Shown: positions 27,128-37,290, counted from the first letter of the stretch. The stretch is DNA of 64,000 nt from Cocleimonas flava (GCF_004339015.1 NZ_SMFQ01000004.1:1-64000); one strand, 5' to 3'. Program-made: numbers and translations. The notes: a model not told the origin generated them from the sequence alone.

Positions 27128-28438
27128 ATGTTAAAAACTTTTTTACGCTTTATCCCCACATTACTAGGCTTACTGTTTAGCATTCTCGCTAATGAGTTAA
27201 TGGCTGCTGGGCTGATTGTGAATGAAGCTTCAAACGGGATAAGTGGCGCAAAAGAATTCTATGAATTTATGGTTGTTGGTGACTCTGCAAACCCTACTTC
27301 TCCGGTCAATATTAATCAATGGATAGTAGATGATAACAATGGTGATTGGGGAGGAAGCATTACTGGCGTTGGTATCTCATCCGGATACATTCGATTTGAT
27401 TCGCAAACTGATCCCGCCAATTGTTCTGGCTTAAACGCAATAACCCCGGGGTCTATTATCGTTGTCTATAATGGTGATGATACCAATGCAAATATGCCAA
27501 GTGACGACGCCACTGATTCAAATGGAGATGGTGTTTATATATTTCCTGCTGAAGGAAGCTGCTTAAAAACCTGTGCAGGGCCTCCAAGCTCGTCCGATGC
27601 AGGCTATTCTAGTTGCAGCACTCCGGCTACGCCGAATTATTCTACAATTGCCATGCGAAATGGTGGAGATTCCGCACAATCCAGAGATGCGAGTGGCAAT
27701 TTGTTTCATGGTTTTACCTATGGAGACATACCAAGTCCCTACCCAACAAACTCTTTTAATGTGTCAACGGGTAGTGGTTCGTTAAGCACATTTCTATTTT
27801 CTTGTGGCAGTTGGTATATTGGCTCAAATTTTTCAAAGATATCTGCGATTGCCGATACGCCTGGGTCTACAAACAACGCTGCTAATGAGATATTTAGAAC
27901 AAATATTCAGTCTGGTAGTTTTAATTACAGCAATCTGTCAGATGCTGCGAATTGTGCTGTGTTGTCAGATCCTAGCATCAGCTTACGAAAAAGTGCCCTG
28001 ACAATATCTGACCCCATAAATGGCACCAGCAACCCAAAAACCATTCCGGGTGCCTTAAAACAATACGCAATAGAAGCAACAAACGCTGGTATCGGCGTCG
28101 CTGATCTTAATTCAATTGTGGTAACTGATGCTATACCCGCCAATACCGCTTTATACGTCGATGACATTTCCGGGGTTAGTACAGGTCCAATCCGCTTTGT
28201 TGATGGATCTCCACCCAGTGGACTCAGTTACAACTATGCAGGTTTATCAAGTGCATCGGACAATCTTAGCTTTTCCAATAATGGGGGCAGCAGTTATACC
28301 TATACACCAACACCAGATGCAGATGGCGTAGATGCCAATGTCACCCATATTCGTGTATCTACAACCGGTCAATTTCTGGGAACGACTGTAGCGGGTGATC
28401 CTTCATTTCAACTACTGTTTAGAGTAAGAGTAAAATAA
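27128..28438 (+). CDS. Exported lamin-tail-like / DUF11 protein E
   Basis: 436 residues. Signal peptide LLGLLFSILANELMAAG. The N-terminal half starts GLIVNEASNGISGAKEFYEFMVVG and continues with INQWIVDDNNGDW, the pattern of lamin-tail-domain (LTD) proteins in bacteria, often found on secreted proteins. The C-terminal third is a DUF11 module (LRKSALTISDPINGTSNPKTIPGA) close to that of protein C, ending in LLFRVRVK. It lies 276 bp after the giant gene with dispersed element copy 7 between, so it may have its own promoter. It converges on murJ. The surface role is inferred from family and neighbours. Confidence 0.75.
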   Translation: MLKTFLRFIPTLLGLLFSILANELMAAGLIVNEASNGISGAKEFYEFMVVGDSANPTSPVNINQWIVDDNNGDWGGSITGVGISSGYIRFDSQTDPANCSGLNAITPGSIIVVYNGDDTNANMPSDDATDSNGDGVYIFPAEGSCLKTCAGPPSSSDAGYSSCSTPATPNYSTIAMRNGGDSAQSRDASGNLFHGFTYGDIPSPYPTNSFNVSTGSGSLSTFLFSCGSWYIGSNFSKISAIADTPGSTNNAANEIFRTNIQSGSFNYSNLSDAANCAVLSDPSISLRKSALTISDPINGTSNPKTIPGALKQYAIEATNAGIGVADLNSIVVTDAIPANTALYVDDISGVSTGPIRFVDGSPPSGLSYNYAGLSSASDNLSFSNNGGSSYTYTPTPDADGVDANVTHIRVSTTGQFLGTTVAGDPSFQLLFRVRVK

Positions 28439-28462
28439 GTATATCGATAGTAACCGCTATTA

Positions 28463-28490
28463 GTCACCCCCCTACTTTCAGGCATTTTTT
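28463..28490 (+). repeat. Dispersed C-rich element, copy 8
   Basis: GTCA, six C, TACTTTCA, GGCA and six T, between the convergent protein E and murJ genes, 25 nt past the stop of the former. Confidence 0.85.
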
Positions 28491-28512
28491 ATAAAAATTA
28501 CGCCTGATTAAA

Positions 28513-30096
28513 TTACATCATTATGGTATTTTTTCTAACACCTAATATGAAAAGTGTACCGAAATAACTCGCCATAGCGGCAAACACCAAGCCTAACAAA
28601 GTCAGTGCTTTGCTGCCTAAACCAGCAGCCTGCCACCAACTTTCGGCAGGATTAAAGTAAGTAACAATCACCGCCATTGCGATTAGACCAACCGCAATAC
28701 GAAGAAAGTCTTTGACCCATACTTTTTTAAACGCTTGTTGGGGTTGATAGATTTGTTGCTTACGTAATTGATAAAACAGCAAGCCAGCGTTGATATAACC
28801 CGATAATGCTGTTGCCAGTGCTAACCCGGCGTGTGGCCCGAGAATACCCGATTGATACCACGGATAGACGATTAAGGCGCTCAATACAATATTACTGGCC
28901 ATCGAAAAAATACCAATTTTTACAGGCGTCTTGGTATCTTGGCGTGAGTAAAAACCAGGTGCTAAAACCTTCACTAAAATAAATGCCGGCAAACCAAACG
29001 AATAAGTCATTAAACTCATACTCGCCATTTCAACCAGCGTCCAGTCATTGACACCGTTGGCTAGTACCGTTGCCAAAATAGGTTTTGCTAGTAGCATTAA
29101 CCCAAGCATTGCGGGTAATGCAATCAGTAAACCCAATCGGATACCCCAATCCAGTGTTTGACTAAATGCTTTGCCTTTTGCATTGATGTGGTCACCCGAA
29201 AGCTTGGGCAGAATTACAATGCCAATCGCCACACCGATGATCGCTAAAGGCAGTTCTACAAAACGATCTGAGGCGTATAGCCAACTGATGCTGCCCACCG
29301 CTAGCATTGAGGCGATTGCGGTATTAATGAGTATATTGATTTGTGCGACTGACGAACCCAATAATGCCGGCACCATCAGTTTCATGATGCGTTTAACGCC
29401 TTCGTGCCCTCTTTTAAAACTGGGTTTTGGCATTAATCCTAATTTGATTAAGGTAGGTAGTTGAAAAGCGAGTTGTAAAATACCGCCAATGATCACACCC
29501 CAGGCCAACGCTTCAACAGGTTGTTCAAAATGTGGCGCCCACCAGATTACCGATGAAATTAACGCGACATTTAACAGTACAGGCGTAAATGCAGGTACGG
29601 CAAACTTCTGGAACGTGTTTAATATTGCGCTGACAAACGCAGATAATGCGATAAAGAAGATGTACGGGAAGGTGATCAATAACAGGTGTGCGGTTAAATC
29701 AGCTTGTGAGCTGTCTTTAACATTAGCCTCATCACCAAATAAAAAACCGGGTGCAAAAATGATCGCTAACAAAGGTGCTGCAATCATCCCAATGATGGTA
29801 ATAATAAAGAGCACTAGCGTTAATGTGCCAGCCACATGATTGAGTAACTTCTGTAAATCTTCCTGACTTTTACTTTCTTTGTATTCTGCTAAAACCGGAA
29901 TAAATGCCAGCGAAAATGCACCTTCGGCAACCATTCTGCGTAAAAGATTGGGGATGCGAAATGCAACAAAGAAGGCATCAAGCGCACCACCAGCAGGGAA
30001 AAAATGAAAGATAATCGCATCACGTGCTAGCCCAAGCACACGGGATATCATTGTCATAGCGCTTACGATAGCGCCCGAGCGGAGCATTCGACTCAT
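28513..30096 (-). CDS. murJ: Lipid II flippase MurJ
   Basis: 527 residues with about 14 hydrophobic helices, matching the MurJ/MviN length. The start is typical: SGAIVSAMTMISRVLGLARDAII, then FFVAFRIPNLLRRMVAEGAFSLAFIPVLAEY, a family hallmark, and later VALPLAIIGVAIGIVILPKLS-like segments. MurJ flips lipid-linked peptidoglycan precursor across the inner membrane. In many gammaproteobacteria murJ sits beside ribF or rpsT; here it is alone between the DUF11 locus and an AraC gene, on the opposite strand from the former. Confidence 0.94.
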   Translation of the reverse strand: MSRMLRSGAIVSAMTMISRVLGLARDAIIFHFFPAGGALDAFFVAFRIPNLLRRMVAEGAFSLAFIPVLAEYKESKSQEDLQKLLNHVAGTLTLVLFIITIIGMIAAPLLAIIFAPGFLFGDEANVKDSSQADLTAHLLLITFPYIFFIALSAFVSAILNTFQKFAVPAFTPVLLNVALISSVIWWAPHFEQPVEALAWGVIIGGILQLAFQLPTLIKLGLMPKPSFKRGHEGVKRIMKLMVPALLGSSVAQINILINTAIASMLAVGSISWLYASDRFVELPLAIIGVAIGIVILPKLSGDHINAKGKAFSQTLDWGIRLGLLIALPAMLGLMLLAKPILATVLANGVNDWTLVEMASMSLMTYSFGLPAFILVKVLAPGFYSRQDTKTPVKIGIFSMASNIVLSALIVYPWYQSGILGPHAGLALATALSGYINAGLLFYQLRKQQIYQPQQAFKKVWVKDFLRIAVGLIAMAVIVTYFNPAESWWQAAGLGSKALTLLGLVFAAMASYFGTLFILGVRKNTIMM

Positions 30097-30177
30097 TCAA
30101 ATTCTCAGGTTATTTTTGTCAGGCGGAGTGTATTACGCAACCGCATTAACAACAAGACGTCACAGTAAGTTTAAAAG

Positions 30178-31083
30178 CTAAAGAAGCGTATTACGCGCAA
30201 CTCCCGGGGTGATACCCGTAATCTGTTTAAATGCCTTTCTGAATGCGACTTCGCTGCTATAGCCAACCAGTTCTGCAATTTCCAACATCGATTTTTTACC
30301 TTCTTTTAATTCGGCATTGGCGAGTTGCATACGCCATTCACCCACATAGGTCATCGGCGGTTTACCTAATAACTCAGAGAATCGTGCAGAAAATGGCGCT
30401 CGGGATATGCCCGCTTCCATCGCCAGTTTTTCAACCGTCCACGCTTCGGCAGGATTATCGTGAATCGCAGTCAGCGCACGACTAACTTGAGTATCGGTTA
30501 AAGCCGCTAATATTCCTGATTGCGGCGCACTGTCATTGATATGCGAACGCACCGCATAGATAAATAGAATCTCAGACAGTTTATCAATCACCACATCTGA
30601 ACCCGTGACGGAGTTGTCTGTTTCTGACTTCATCAAATCAATTAATATTTGTAAACGCGGCTCAATAACATTGCCACTGCCTTTTACTATCACCGTGTCG
30701 GGTAATGCATTGATTACAGGATTGCGTCTAGGATCATCAAAATCAAAGTAACCACAGATTAAAGCGGTAGCGCCATCGACATCACATGAATCTACTTCAA
30801 TAGGATTTGAAACGTGTTCATCTTCGTTATAAATCTCAACATCCGTGATGCTATGTTTCGAGTCTCGGGGGAAGACAATCAAGTCTCCCGTATGCAGTGG
30901 AATGGCCTTTTCTTCATCGGGTAGATGCAGAAAACAATTGCCCCCTGCAATTAAATGGAAGGTACTGCGCCCTGAACCGGATGTGTCTATCACCCACGAT
31001 CCACAATAACTGGCATGAAAAAACACGCTGGCTTTAAATCGTAATAATCGCAACACACTACTGAGAACATCTGCATTAATCAT
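30178..31083 (-). CDS. AraC-family transcriptional regulator with N-terminal cupin
   Basis: 301 residues, with AAGGAG in front of the ATG. The N-terminal half is a cupin-type sensor (SGRSTFHLIAGGNCFLHLP, HTGDLIVFPRDSKH). The C-terminal hundred residues hold two helix-turn-helix motifs (WTVEKLAMEAGISRAPFSARF; MLEIAELVGYSSEVAFRKAF with ITGITPG). This is the AraC type that often senses small molecules and represses or activates a neighbouring enzyme gene. It is divergent from the ECF sigma gene, with dispersed element copy 9 in between, so a link to that gene is possible but unproven. The inducer is unknown. Confidence 0.9.
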   Translation of the reverse strand: MINADVLSSVLRLLRFKASVFFHASYCGSWVIDTSGSGRSTFHLIAGGNCFLHLPDEEKAIPLHTGDLIVFPRDSKHSITDVEIYNEDEHVSNPIEVDSCDVDGATALICGYFDFDDPRRNPVINALPDTVIVKGSGNVIEPRLQILIDLMKSETDNSVTGSDVVIDKLSEILFIYAVRSHINDSAPQSGILAALTDTQVSRALTAIHDNPAEAWTVEKLAMEAGISRAPFSARFSELLGKPPMTYVGEWRMQLANAELKEGKKSMLEIAELVGYSSEVAFRKAFKQITGITPGVARNTLL

Positions 31084-31197
31084 GATTACTCCTTATTCGA
31101 AAAAAAGCCCCTAGCTTTTCATAGAATCGTTTTTTTAAAACAAAACTCTCATCCCGTTAAAGCATAAATTCCTTAGGTCATTTTAAACAGCAAAATG

Positions 31198-31225
31198 AAA
31201 AAGTCCCTTAAAGTGGGGGGGTGCC
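31198..31225 (-). repeat. Dispersed C-rich element, copy 9
   Basis: On the minus strand: GGCA, seven C, ACTTTAA, GGGAC and a T-rich end. One of two copies in a divergent intergenic region, about 115 nt upstream of the AraC gene. Confidence 0.78.
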
Positions 31226-31363
31226 TTTCTTGAATATTGAATCGTTATTCACAATAAAAATAAACAAAAAGACGATCAGACATATTAGCGAGATTCCCAG
31301 ACGTAGTTGCAAATTGAGCAAATCCCTAAAATACAATCATAGACAGATTATAAGGAACTCAAA

Positions 31364-31933
31364 ATGAATCCACTAAATACATTACTACAAAAAGCAGCAA
31401 CACAGAATCAAGCTGCCTTTCAACAACTCTATACTGAAGTGTCACCGAAATTATTTGCGTTGTGCTTACGCTTAGTCAATTACGATAATGAAGCTGCGGA
31501 AGAAATTCTTCAAGAAGCTTTTATCAAAATATGGAATAAAGCCGATAAGTTTGACGTAGAAAAAGGGAATGCAATGGCGTGGATGAGTACCATTGTTCGT
31601 AATCAAACATTTGACCGTTTACGCAGCTATAAATCACGCCCTGAATTGGTAGAAGAAACAGAATACGAAACCATCGAATACACGGCCAACGATTTACAAC
31701 CAGAACAGAAGCTTCTTTACAGACAACAAATAGCTAAATTCAAGGATATGCTGGACGAGCTACCCGCAAACCAACGCGAATGTATCACTCATTCTATTGT
31801 TTATGGACGATCACATTCTCAAATTGCAGATGAGATGAATGTTCCTTTAGGTACTGTGAAAGCCTGGTTACGAAGAAATATCAAAATCATCCAGGATGTG
31901 ATGTCAGATACTGATGCTTACGGGTTACATTAA
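31364..31933 (+). CDS. ECF-type RNA polymerase sigma factor
   Basis: 189 residues, with AAGGA upstream of the ATG. Region 2 is AFQQLYTEVSPKLFALCLRLV then EEILQEAFIKIWNKADKFD and the -10 binding helix; region 4 is LPANQRECITHSIVYGRSHSQIADEMNVPLGTVKAWLRR. ECF sigma factors redirect RNA polymerase to stress or envelope genes and are usually controlled by an anti-sigma factor encoded next door. Here the neighbours are an AraC gene (divergent) and yigZ (convergent), so no anti-sigma is adjacent. A short hairpin overlapping the stop (31917-31941, CTTACGG/CCGTAAG) may end the transcript. Confidence 0.9.
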   Translation: MNPLNTLLQKAATQNQAAFQQLYTEVSPKLFALCLRLVNYDNEAAEEILQEAFIKIWNKADKFDVEKGNAMAWMSTIVRNQTFDRLRSYKSRPELVEETEYETIEYTANDLQPEQKLLYRQQIAKFKDMLDELPANQRECITHSIVYGRSHSQIADEMNVPLGTVKAWLRRNIKIIQDVMSDTDAYGLH

Positions 31934-31941
31934 TCCGTAAG
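31917..31941 (+). terminator. Possible weak terminator of the ECF sigma gene
   Basis: A 7-bp stem CTTACGG/CCGTAAG with an 11-nt loop that contains the stop codon. Only TTT follows, so termination strength is doubtful. Confidence 0.35.
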
Positions 31942-31990
31942 TTTGGCACTTAAGAGATTGATATTGTTTAATATTAAGGATATATAAAAG

Positions 31991-32611
31991 CTATTCTGAA
32001 TCTATCTCAGTACCTTTCCAACCAGCCGTTAGCGTGTATAAATCATCGACACAATCAACAGGCAAACTGACGTTTAGTGAAGCTTTATCAGAATATTCGC
32101 TGGCTAAAAGAATGCCTTTCTGACTTTCAATCCAGCGCCTTAACGTCGGTTCATCGGCATAATCACATTCAATTTTAACGTCTTGATGCGGTACTTGCTC
32201 AATCAGTGTGAGTAATTCAGACGCCTGTTGCGTGGCAGTGCCATAAGCCCGAACCAAGCCGCCTGCACCTAACTTGATACCACCAAAATAGCGTATCACG
32301 ACAGCTACCACATCTCCGATATTCTTATGTTGTAACACATTAAGAATAGGCTTACCGGCGGTGCCACTCGGTTCACCATCGTCATTGGCGGCTGCGCTCG
32401 CCGCATTATCAGGATTACCTAGAATGTATGCCCAGCAATGATGCCTCGCATCGGGATATTCCGCTTTGGCTTGATCGACTAATTGAATCGCTTCTTCTCT
32501 GGAGGTAGCGGGCGCAATCCAGCAAATAAATCGGCTTTTTTTGATTTCGTATTCTTCAATGACTTTGCTTTTGGGTACTCGATACGATGCTATAACAGGC
32601 TTATTACTCAC
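31991..32611 (-). CDS. yigZ: YigZ / IMPACT family protein
   Basis: 206 residues from a GTG start at 32611. The family core is complete: KKSRFICWIAPATSREEA, DARHHCWAYILG, DDGEPSGTAGKPIL and VVIRYFGGIKLGAGGLVRAYGTA, followed by a C-terminal ferredoxin-like half. IMPACT/YigZ proteins are conserved and are related to a eukaryotic translation regulator; the bacterial role is not settled. Cytoplasmic. It is convergent with the ECF gene and separated from the DUF1501 gene by dispersed element copy 10. Confidence 0.92.
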   Translation of the reverse strand: MSNKPVIASYRVPKSKVIEEYEIKKSRFICWIAPATSREEAIQLVDQAKAEYPDARHHCWAYILGNPDNAASAAANDDGEPSGTAGKPILNVLQHKNIGDVVAVVIRYFGGIKLGAGGLVRAYGTATQQASELLTLIEQVPHQDVKIECDYADEPTLRRWIESQKGILLASEYSDKASLNVSLPVDCVDDLYTLTAGWKGTEIDSE

Positions 32612-32686
32612 TAACTTAAATCATCCCATGACTATTTTATAGATTTAGAATATCTAATGCGCATAGAATACAACAATAAACAGTAT

Positions 32687-32716
32687 GCCACCCCCCTACT
32701 TTGAGGCAGTTTTTTT
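32687..32716 (+). repeat. Dispersed C-rich element, copy 10
   Basis: GCCA, six C, TACTTTGA, GGCAG and seven T, closest to the consensus of all copies. It lies 46 nt past the stop of the minus-strand DUF1501 gene. Confidence 0.88.
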
Positions 32717-32761
32717 AAAAGCATATTCGGGTATTGTTAGATTACTGATTTAAGCTCTGGA

Positions 32762-34363
32762 TTAACTGATAAACAAATCATTTAAATAAGCACTAGTGAT
32801 ATCTGAGGGATTGCTAGCGAAATTAGACACATTGGGGAATATTTCTGGTATCAATGATTCCTCTAAACCAAACCACTGACAGATACTCGCATTCACTTGA
32901 TCTTGTGAAGTGGTTGGAATAATACGGCCTTTATCACTGTAATCATCAGGACCATCTGGATTAAGATCAGGCAATGTACCTATCATAGTGCCACCATTAA
33001 GCGTACCTGAAGCTGGATTTCCTGAACCACCCATAACAAAGTGATGTGAACCCCAGGCATGATCAGTACCTCCACCGGCATTGATACTCAGTGTACGACC
33101 AAAGTCAGACATGGAGAAAGTAGTGACTTTATCTGCATGGCCTAATTCTTCCATCGCTTTCTGGAATTTCCACAAACCCAGGCTTAGTTCACGTAATAGT
33201 TTTGCGTGTCCATCAGCCTGTCTCGCGTGGGTATCGTAACCACCTAAGCCCACGAAAAATATTTGTCGCTTATAATTCCCCGTATTAAAATCATCGTTAA
33301 CGCCTAAATCAATCATCTTAGCGACATTTTCCATGCGTGGTATAAAACCCGTATCAATCCCTTGTTGAAACCCTAAATCATCGGTTGAAGGCACATCGAA
33401 CAAGCTCTCGCCATAAGGTCCTTTAGTACTATACGTTATGTCTTTGCGTTCCCATGTAGCGGTTAACAGGTCAAAATTATTCATTGAACGTTCGAGTAAT
33501 CCTGCACTGAGTTTTTGAAAAGGATCTTTATTTTTACCAACTGCAATTAACTCTCTAAATAAATCACGTCTCTCATCGCTCCATGAACCTGCATTTAATT
33601 TCATGTCGTTAAACGAAGAAGGATTGCCCGGATTTAAAATCAACGGACTTGTTGTATCTCCTATCAATAAGCGACTATTTCCTGAATATGAAATATTTAA
33701 GCCCAGTGATGAATTATTGTTAACGCCTGCCCAGCTATCTGCAATCTTACCTGCCCAGCCAATTGCATCCAGATTGTCAGCTTGCCCTGTTTGAAGCGCT
33801 CGTTGTTGATGATTATGCGCAAATAAAAATAGCGGTAAATTAGCGGTTTTATTTTGAATCTGTTCTCGCGTTACGGGTGCTACCATATTTCCCGAATTAG
33901 CAATAATAGACAATTTATCATCGGTAACAAGTTGCGCGAACTCAGGCATTACAGCGTTTACCCCTAATGGAATTCCTTTAGCGCCAAGATCATAAAAACC
34001 TTTGGTATAAGCTGATTCTTGAGATAGGTTAACATTGTATAGATTCGAACTACCTCCACCCATTGTACCGTTATGCATGGCTGAGCTTATCGATGATAAA
34101 CCAAGATCATTTTTTTGTACGGCAAGCGCAGCACGAATAGCGGCATAATCAGCATGTGTTGCATCGCTAGGTACCAGCATATTAAAACCGTCATTTCCGC
34201 CCAGCATAAAGACACAAACCAGTGCTTTGTAATCTGAAAAATCCGGCGTTGCCGCGACTGCTTGATTCATCAGCGCTAGTTGACCTACAGTACCTAAGGT
34301 ACTAGAAGCACCACCCGCGGCAAGTAGCTGCATAAATTTTCGACGATTCATTTTACTAGTCAT
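32762..34363 (-). CDS. Tat-exported DUF1501 family protein
   Basis: 533 residues. The N-terminus carries a twin-arginine signal (NRRKFMQLLAAGGAS, then a hydrophobic core and AVAA). The mature part has the DUF1501 pattern: YKALVCVFMLGGNDGFNMLVP near residue 45, later FFVGLGGYDTHARQ and TFSMSDFGRTLSINAGGGTDHAWG. DUF1501 proteins belong to the sulfatase/alkaline-phosphatase-like superfamily and are exported. The gene directly follows the DUF1800 gene on the same strand (92-bp gap). DUF1800/DUF1501 pairs are common in environmental bacteria; their substrate is not known. Confidence 0.92.
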   Translation of the reverse strand: MTSKMNRRKFMQLLAAGGASSTLGTVGQLALMNQAVAATPDFSDYKALVCVFMLGGNDGFNMLVPSDATHADYAAIRAALAVQKNDLGLSSISSAMHNGTMGGGSSNLYNVNLSQESAYTKGFYDLGAKGIPLGVNAVMPEFAQLVTDDKLSIIANSGNMVAPVTREQIQNKTANLPLFLFAHNHQQRALQTGQADNLDAIGWAGKIADSWAGVNNNSSLGLNISYSGNSRLLIGDTTSPLILNPGNPSSFNDMKLNAGSWSDERRDLFRELIAVGKNKDPFQKLSAGLLERSMNNFDLLTATWERKDITYSTKGPYGESLFDVPSTDDLGFQQGIDTGFIPRMENVAKMIDLGVNDDFNTGNYKRQIFFVGLGGYDTHARQADGHAKLLRELSLGLWKFQKAMEELGHADKVTTFSMSDFGRTLSINAGGGTDHAWGSHHFVMGGSGNPASGTLNGGTMIGTLPDLNPDGPDDYSDKGRIIPTTSQDQVNASICQWFGLEESLIPEIFPNVSNFASNPSDITSAYLNDLFIS

Positions 34364-34455
34364 GGAAATATTTCCTGATTGTTTTAATTTTTTTATTCTT
34401 TTACTTTTACTTTTACTTTTAGAACGAATACTTTAAATAATTTTAAAAGTTGTCG

Positions 34456-37290
34456 TTACTTTTGCACCATATAAGCACTAGATGTAGCGATGTAGCGTAT
34501 AGTTTCAGAGACTAAATAATGTGCCGCTCGTACTGTATTAGAATTATTATAAGTACCCGACGTTAACATAAAGTTGGTTAAGGCCTGTCTAAAGGTAGCG
34601 TCCATGGTGTTACCTAACATGATTTTATCAAGATGGTCTAATAACGCATTTACTGCTATTTCACGGTCTTCAATATTTCTCATATTACTAAAGTCACCAT
34701 TTGTATCACCATCTAAAGCTTGTTCGAATAGCTCAAACTCACGATCGTAATTAACAATAATATTGGTACTCCAGGTCGTTTTATTTGCTGCAAATTCAGC
34801 CAGTGTTTCCTCATTTATATTATTTATCCAGTTCTTTTCATATCGTTGCATATGACTGGCTATTTTATTATGCGCACTCAATATATTGCCGTCTGTTTGT
34901 ATTTGAGATTCTGGTGAAACCAGTTTGTTAACAGAAAACTCCGTGTTACTAGGGATGTAATCAGGTTGATAAAAGTTAAATACTGAACTTGATCTCAACG
35001 GGGCTTGCCCAAAATCATTACTAGGGAAACTATAGGTATAAACGCCATTTACCGTTGCACTTCTACCGTCACCTCTATCGCTATCCGCTCTGCCTTTCCA
35101 GCCATTTAATGGCGTTGCATTAAAACTTCTAAGTAATTGAGTAAAGACTAATATCGGTTCTTTGAGTTTGCCAAAATAGGCGCTTTGGTTGCTTGAATCT
35201 CTTGCTTCAGAATCAGTAAGAATAGCGTTAACAACTGCTTTTAAATCACCTTTTACGCCTGCGCCATTATCATTAAAAACACTAGCTACTCTGGCGACAT
35301 ACGCAGATGAAGGGTTTGACGTAACCAGATTCATAATCAGATTTTTACTGACAAATGGAGCAATATTAGGATGTTGGAATATCACATCTAAAGCAGCATC
35401 TAATCCACTGCCGTCAGTGCCAGAATTTAATGCAAATGTTTTACCTAAGACCGTTACATCACCATCGCCACCTTCGGCAACCTCATCTTCGTGATGTTCA
35501 GGATGAAATACCATGGGAGCAGCATAATCTGCCCTTCCCAGATTAGTCCCACCATAGTAAGTATTTCCTTTGGTATCCCAACCGGTCATTACTTTGGCTA
35601 GTTCGACGATATCTTCTTGCCCATAGGTTGGTACTTGAACAGAACCAGAATCTGGGTAGCTATTCACATTGCCATCGCGATTTGGTGAACCATCTAAATT
35701 AAGTTCGGACAAACCAATTGTGAATAATTGAATCAATTCACGTGCATAGTTCTCATCAGGGCGTGTCGATGTTTCAGGGTTCGCTTTTTGGTTACCCTGA
35801 TAAGTCAGATAAACGCCCATTGTGGCACTTCGTGAAACCTCGCCTAAAAGCGTTCGATAATTGCCAAATGCATTTTTAGCCAATATGTCATAAAAGTAAG
35901 CAAGACTATCACCGCGTTGATCTAAACGCGGATCTTTTGCAGAGACAACAATTAACTGGCTTAAGGCATAAGCGATACGTTGTCTTAATTGATCACTACC
36001 ATGTCGGACATTATCCGGATGACCCAATGCATTCTCAAACCAGGTCGACATTTGATAATATTTTACATTCCAGTTAGGTAAATCTACACCTGAGTTAAAG
36101 GTATACCCGGATTGTACCCAGCCTATGGAAGGTTCAGCTAATTGTGCGACTTCTGCGGTTCTTTGTAGATGTGTTTTATGGGAATCAGATGGATTGTCAT
36201 AGGCTGATGACATATCAAGCTGGTTCTCAATCCATGCGTCTACTCCTATCTTAACAACCGTGTCGATATCTTCTTCTGTAGCGCCAAAAGTAGCCTGACT
36301 TAATAAACGATAAGCGCTATTAACTGATGCTGCCCGTGATGAGTCTTCAGGGTATTCGTCTTTACTATTGATGACCCCATCAGCATCTGAATCAGATTCA
36401 TCCGTACTATCACATACATCGCCCTTGCCATCATTATCAGTATCTTGTTGATTTTTATTGGGTGCTGCAGGGCAATTATCAACTGAATTTATTATTCCAT
36501 CGTAATCATCATCACTGATATCCGTAGTATCACAGGCATCACCGACACCGTTATTGTCTAGGTCACTCTGATCTGTATTTGATATTGCAGGGCAATTATC
36601 ATTACTGTTCAAAATACCGTCACTATCATTGTCGCGATTGTCTGTTGTATCACAAGCATCGCCCTTACCATCATTGTCAATGTCACTTTGGTTGGGGTTT
36701 GATTTAGCCGGACAATTATCTGTTTCATTGGGGTGACCATCGGCATCATCATCACGATCATTACTCAAATCGCAAACATCACCACTGCCATCATTATCTA
36801 TATCTTGTTGATCAGGGTTCGCAATACTTGGGCAATTATCTAAGTTATCTGCAATACCATCCTGATCATAATCCTGGTCAGTGGCAGTCACATCTAATTG
36901 ATCTAATAAACTCTGAATTTTTGCTACTGAATCAACGTCACCTTCGTTTAATTCAGCGACTTTTTCATTAATTTTTGCCAGATTTGAATTATTAACACCT
37001 TGCAAACCCGCATCGATATAATCTTGTACTTGTGGTGTTGCTGATGCCCCTGCAGTTTGGGCGTACTGACTTATCTTTAGCAGAGCTATCTGACTTACAT
37101 CAGGTGTATCAGGAATATTTGGAGTATCAGGAGTATCAGGAGTATCAGGAGTATCAGGAGTATTTGGATCATCCAGGGTTTCAGATGAATCGGAGTCTAA
37201 ATGTTCGTTAGTATCAGAACCGGATCCTCCACCGCCACACCCACTGAGTACCAGTACCGAAGCAAATAGAATAGGAAGTAGCTTGCCCAT
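34456..37290 (-). CDS. DUF1800 lipoprotein with thrombospondin type 3 repeats
   Basis: 944 residues from the ATG at 37290, picked because GGAG lies seven bases upstream; two earlier ATGs lie at 37302-37305. The start [23 protein letters not shown] is a lipoprotein signal with lipobox LSGC. A Thr-Pro-Asp repeat linker (about 40-65) is followed by a helical stretch and five or six calcium-binding type 3 repeats (about 135-330; [13 protein letters not shown], DIDNDGxGDVCD). The DUF1800 domain starts at [22 protein letters not shown] and has [28 protein letters not shown] and the FYQPDYIPS region. DUF1800 proteins work with DUF1501 partners, here the next gene. Role unknown. Confidence 0.92.
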   Translation of the reverse strand: MGKLLPILFASVLVLSGCGGGGSGSDTNEHLDSDSSETLDDPNTPDTPDTPDTPDTPNIPDTPDVSQIALLKISQYAQTAGASATPQVQDYIDAGLQGVNNSNLAKINEKVAELNEGDVDSVAKIQSLLDQLDVTATDQDYDQDGIADNLDNCPSIANPDQQDIDNDGSGDVCDLSNDRDDDADGHPNETDNCPAKSNPNQSDIDNDGKGDACDTTDNRDNDSDGILNSNDNCPAISNTDQSDLDNNGVGDACDTTDISDDDYDGIINSVDNCPAAPNKNQQDTDNDGKGDVCDSTDESDSDADGVINSKDEYPEDSSRAASVNSAYRLLSQATFGATEEDIDTVVKIGVDAWIENQLDMSSAYDNPSDSHKTHLQRTAEVAQLAEPSIGWVQSGYTFNSGVDLPNWNVKYYQMSTWFENALGHPDNVRHGSDQLRQRIAYALSQLIVVSAKDPRLDQRGDSLAYFYDILAKNAFGNYRTLLGEVSRSATMGVYLTYQGNQKANPETSTRPDENYARELIQLFTIGLSELNLDGSPNRDGNVNSYPDSGSVQVPTYGQEDIVELAKVMTGWDTKGNTYYGGTNLGRADYAAPMVFHPEHHEDEVAEGGDGDVTVLGKTFALNSGTDGSGLDAALDVIFQHPNIAPFVSKNLIMNLVTSNPSSAYVARVASVFNDNGAGVKGDLKAVVNAILTDSEARDSSNQSAYFGKLKEPILVFTQLLRSFNATPLNGWKGRADSDRGDGRSATVNGVYTYSFPSNDFGQAPLRSSSVFNFYQPDYIPSNTEFSVNKLVSPESQIQTDGNILSAHNKIASHMQRYEKNWINNINEETLAEFAANKTTWSTNIIVNYDREFELFEQALDGDTNGDFSNMRNIEDREIAVNALLDHLDKIMLGNTMDATFRQALTNFMLTSGTYNNSNTVRAAHYLVSETIRYIATSSAYMVQK
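36361..36880 (-). repeat. 120-bp tandem repeats encoding thrombospondin type 3 units
   Basis: Related 120-bp units; the string GGGCAATTATC ends at 36480, 36600, 36720 and 36840, giving an exact period. Each unit encodes a 40-residue aspartate-rich repeat. Confidence 0.85.
37100..37166 (-). repeat. 9-bp microsatellite in the DUF1800 gene
   Basis: About seven imperfect copies of a 9-bp unit (AGTATCAGG on the plus strand) encoding Thr-Pro-Asp. Copy-number change would alter linker length without shifting the frame. Confidence 0.85.

Noticed and set aside
18031-28438. Type V or autotransporter system
   Set aside because: No passenger/autotransporter C-terminal signature or POTRA domain was seen; the barrel is far larger than an autotransporter domain.
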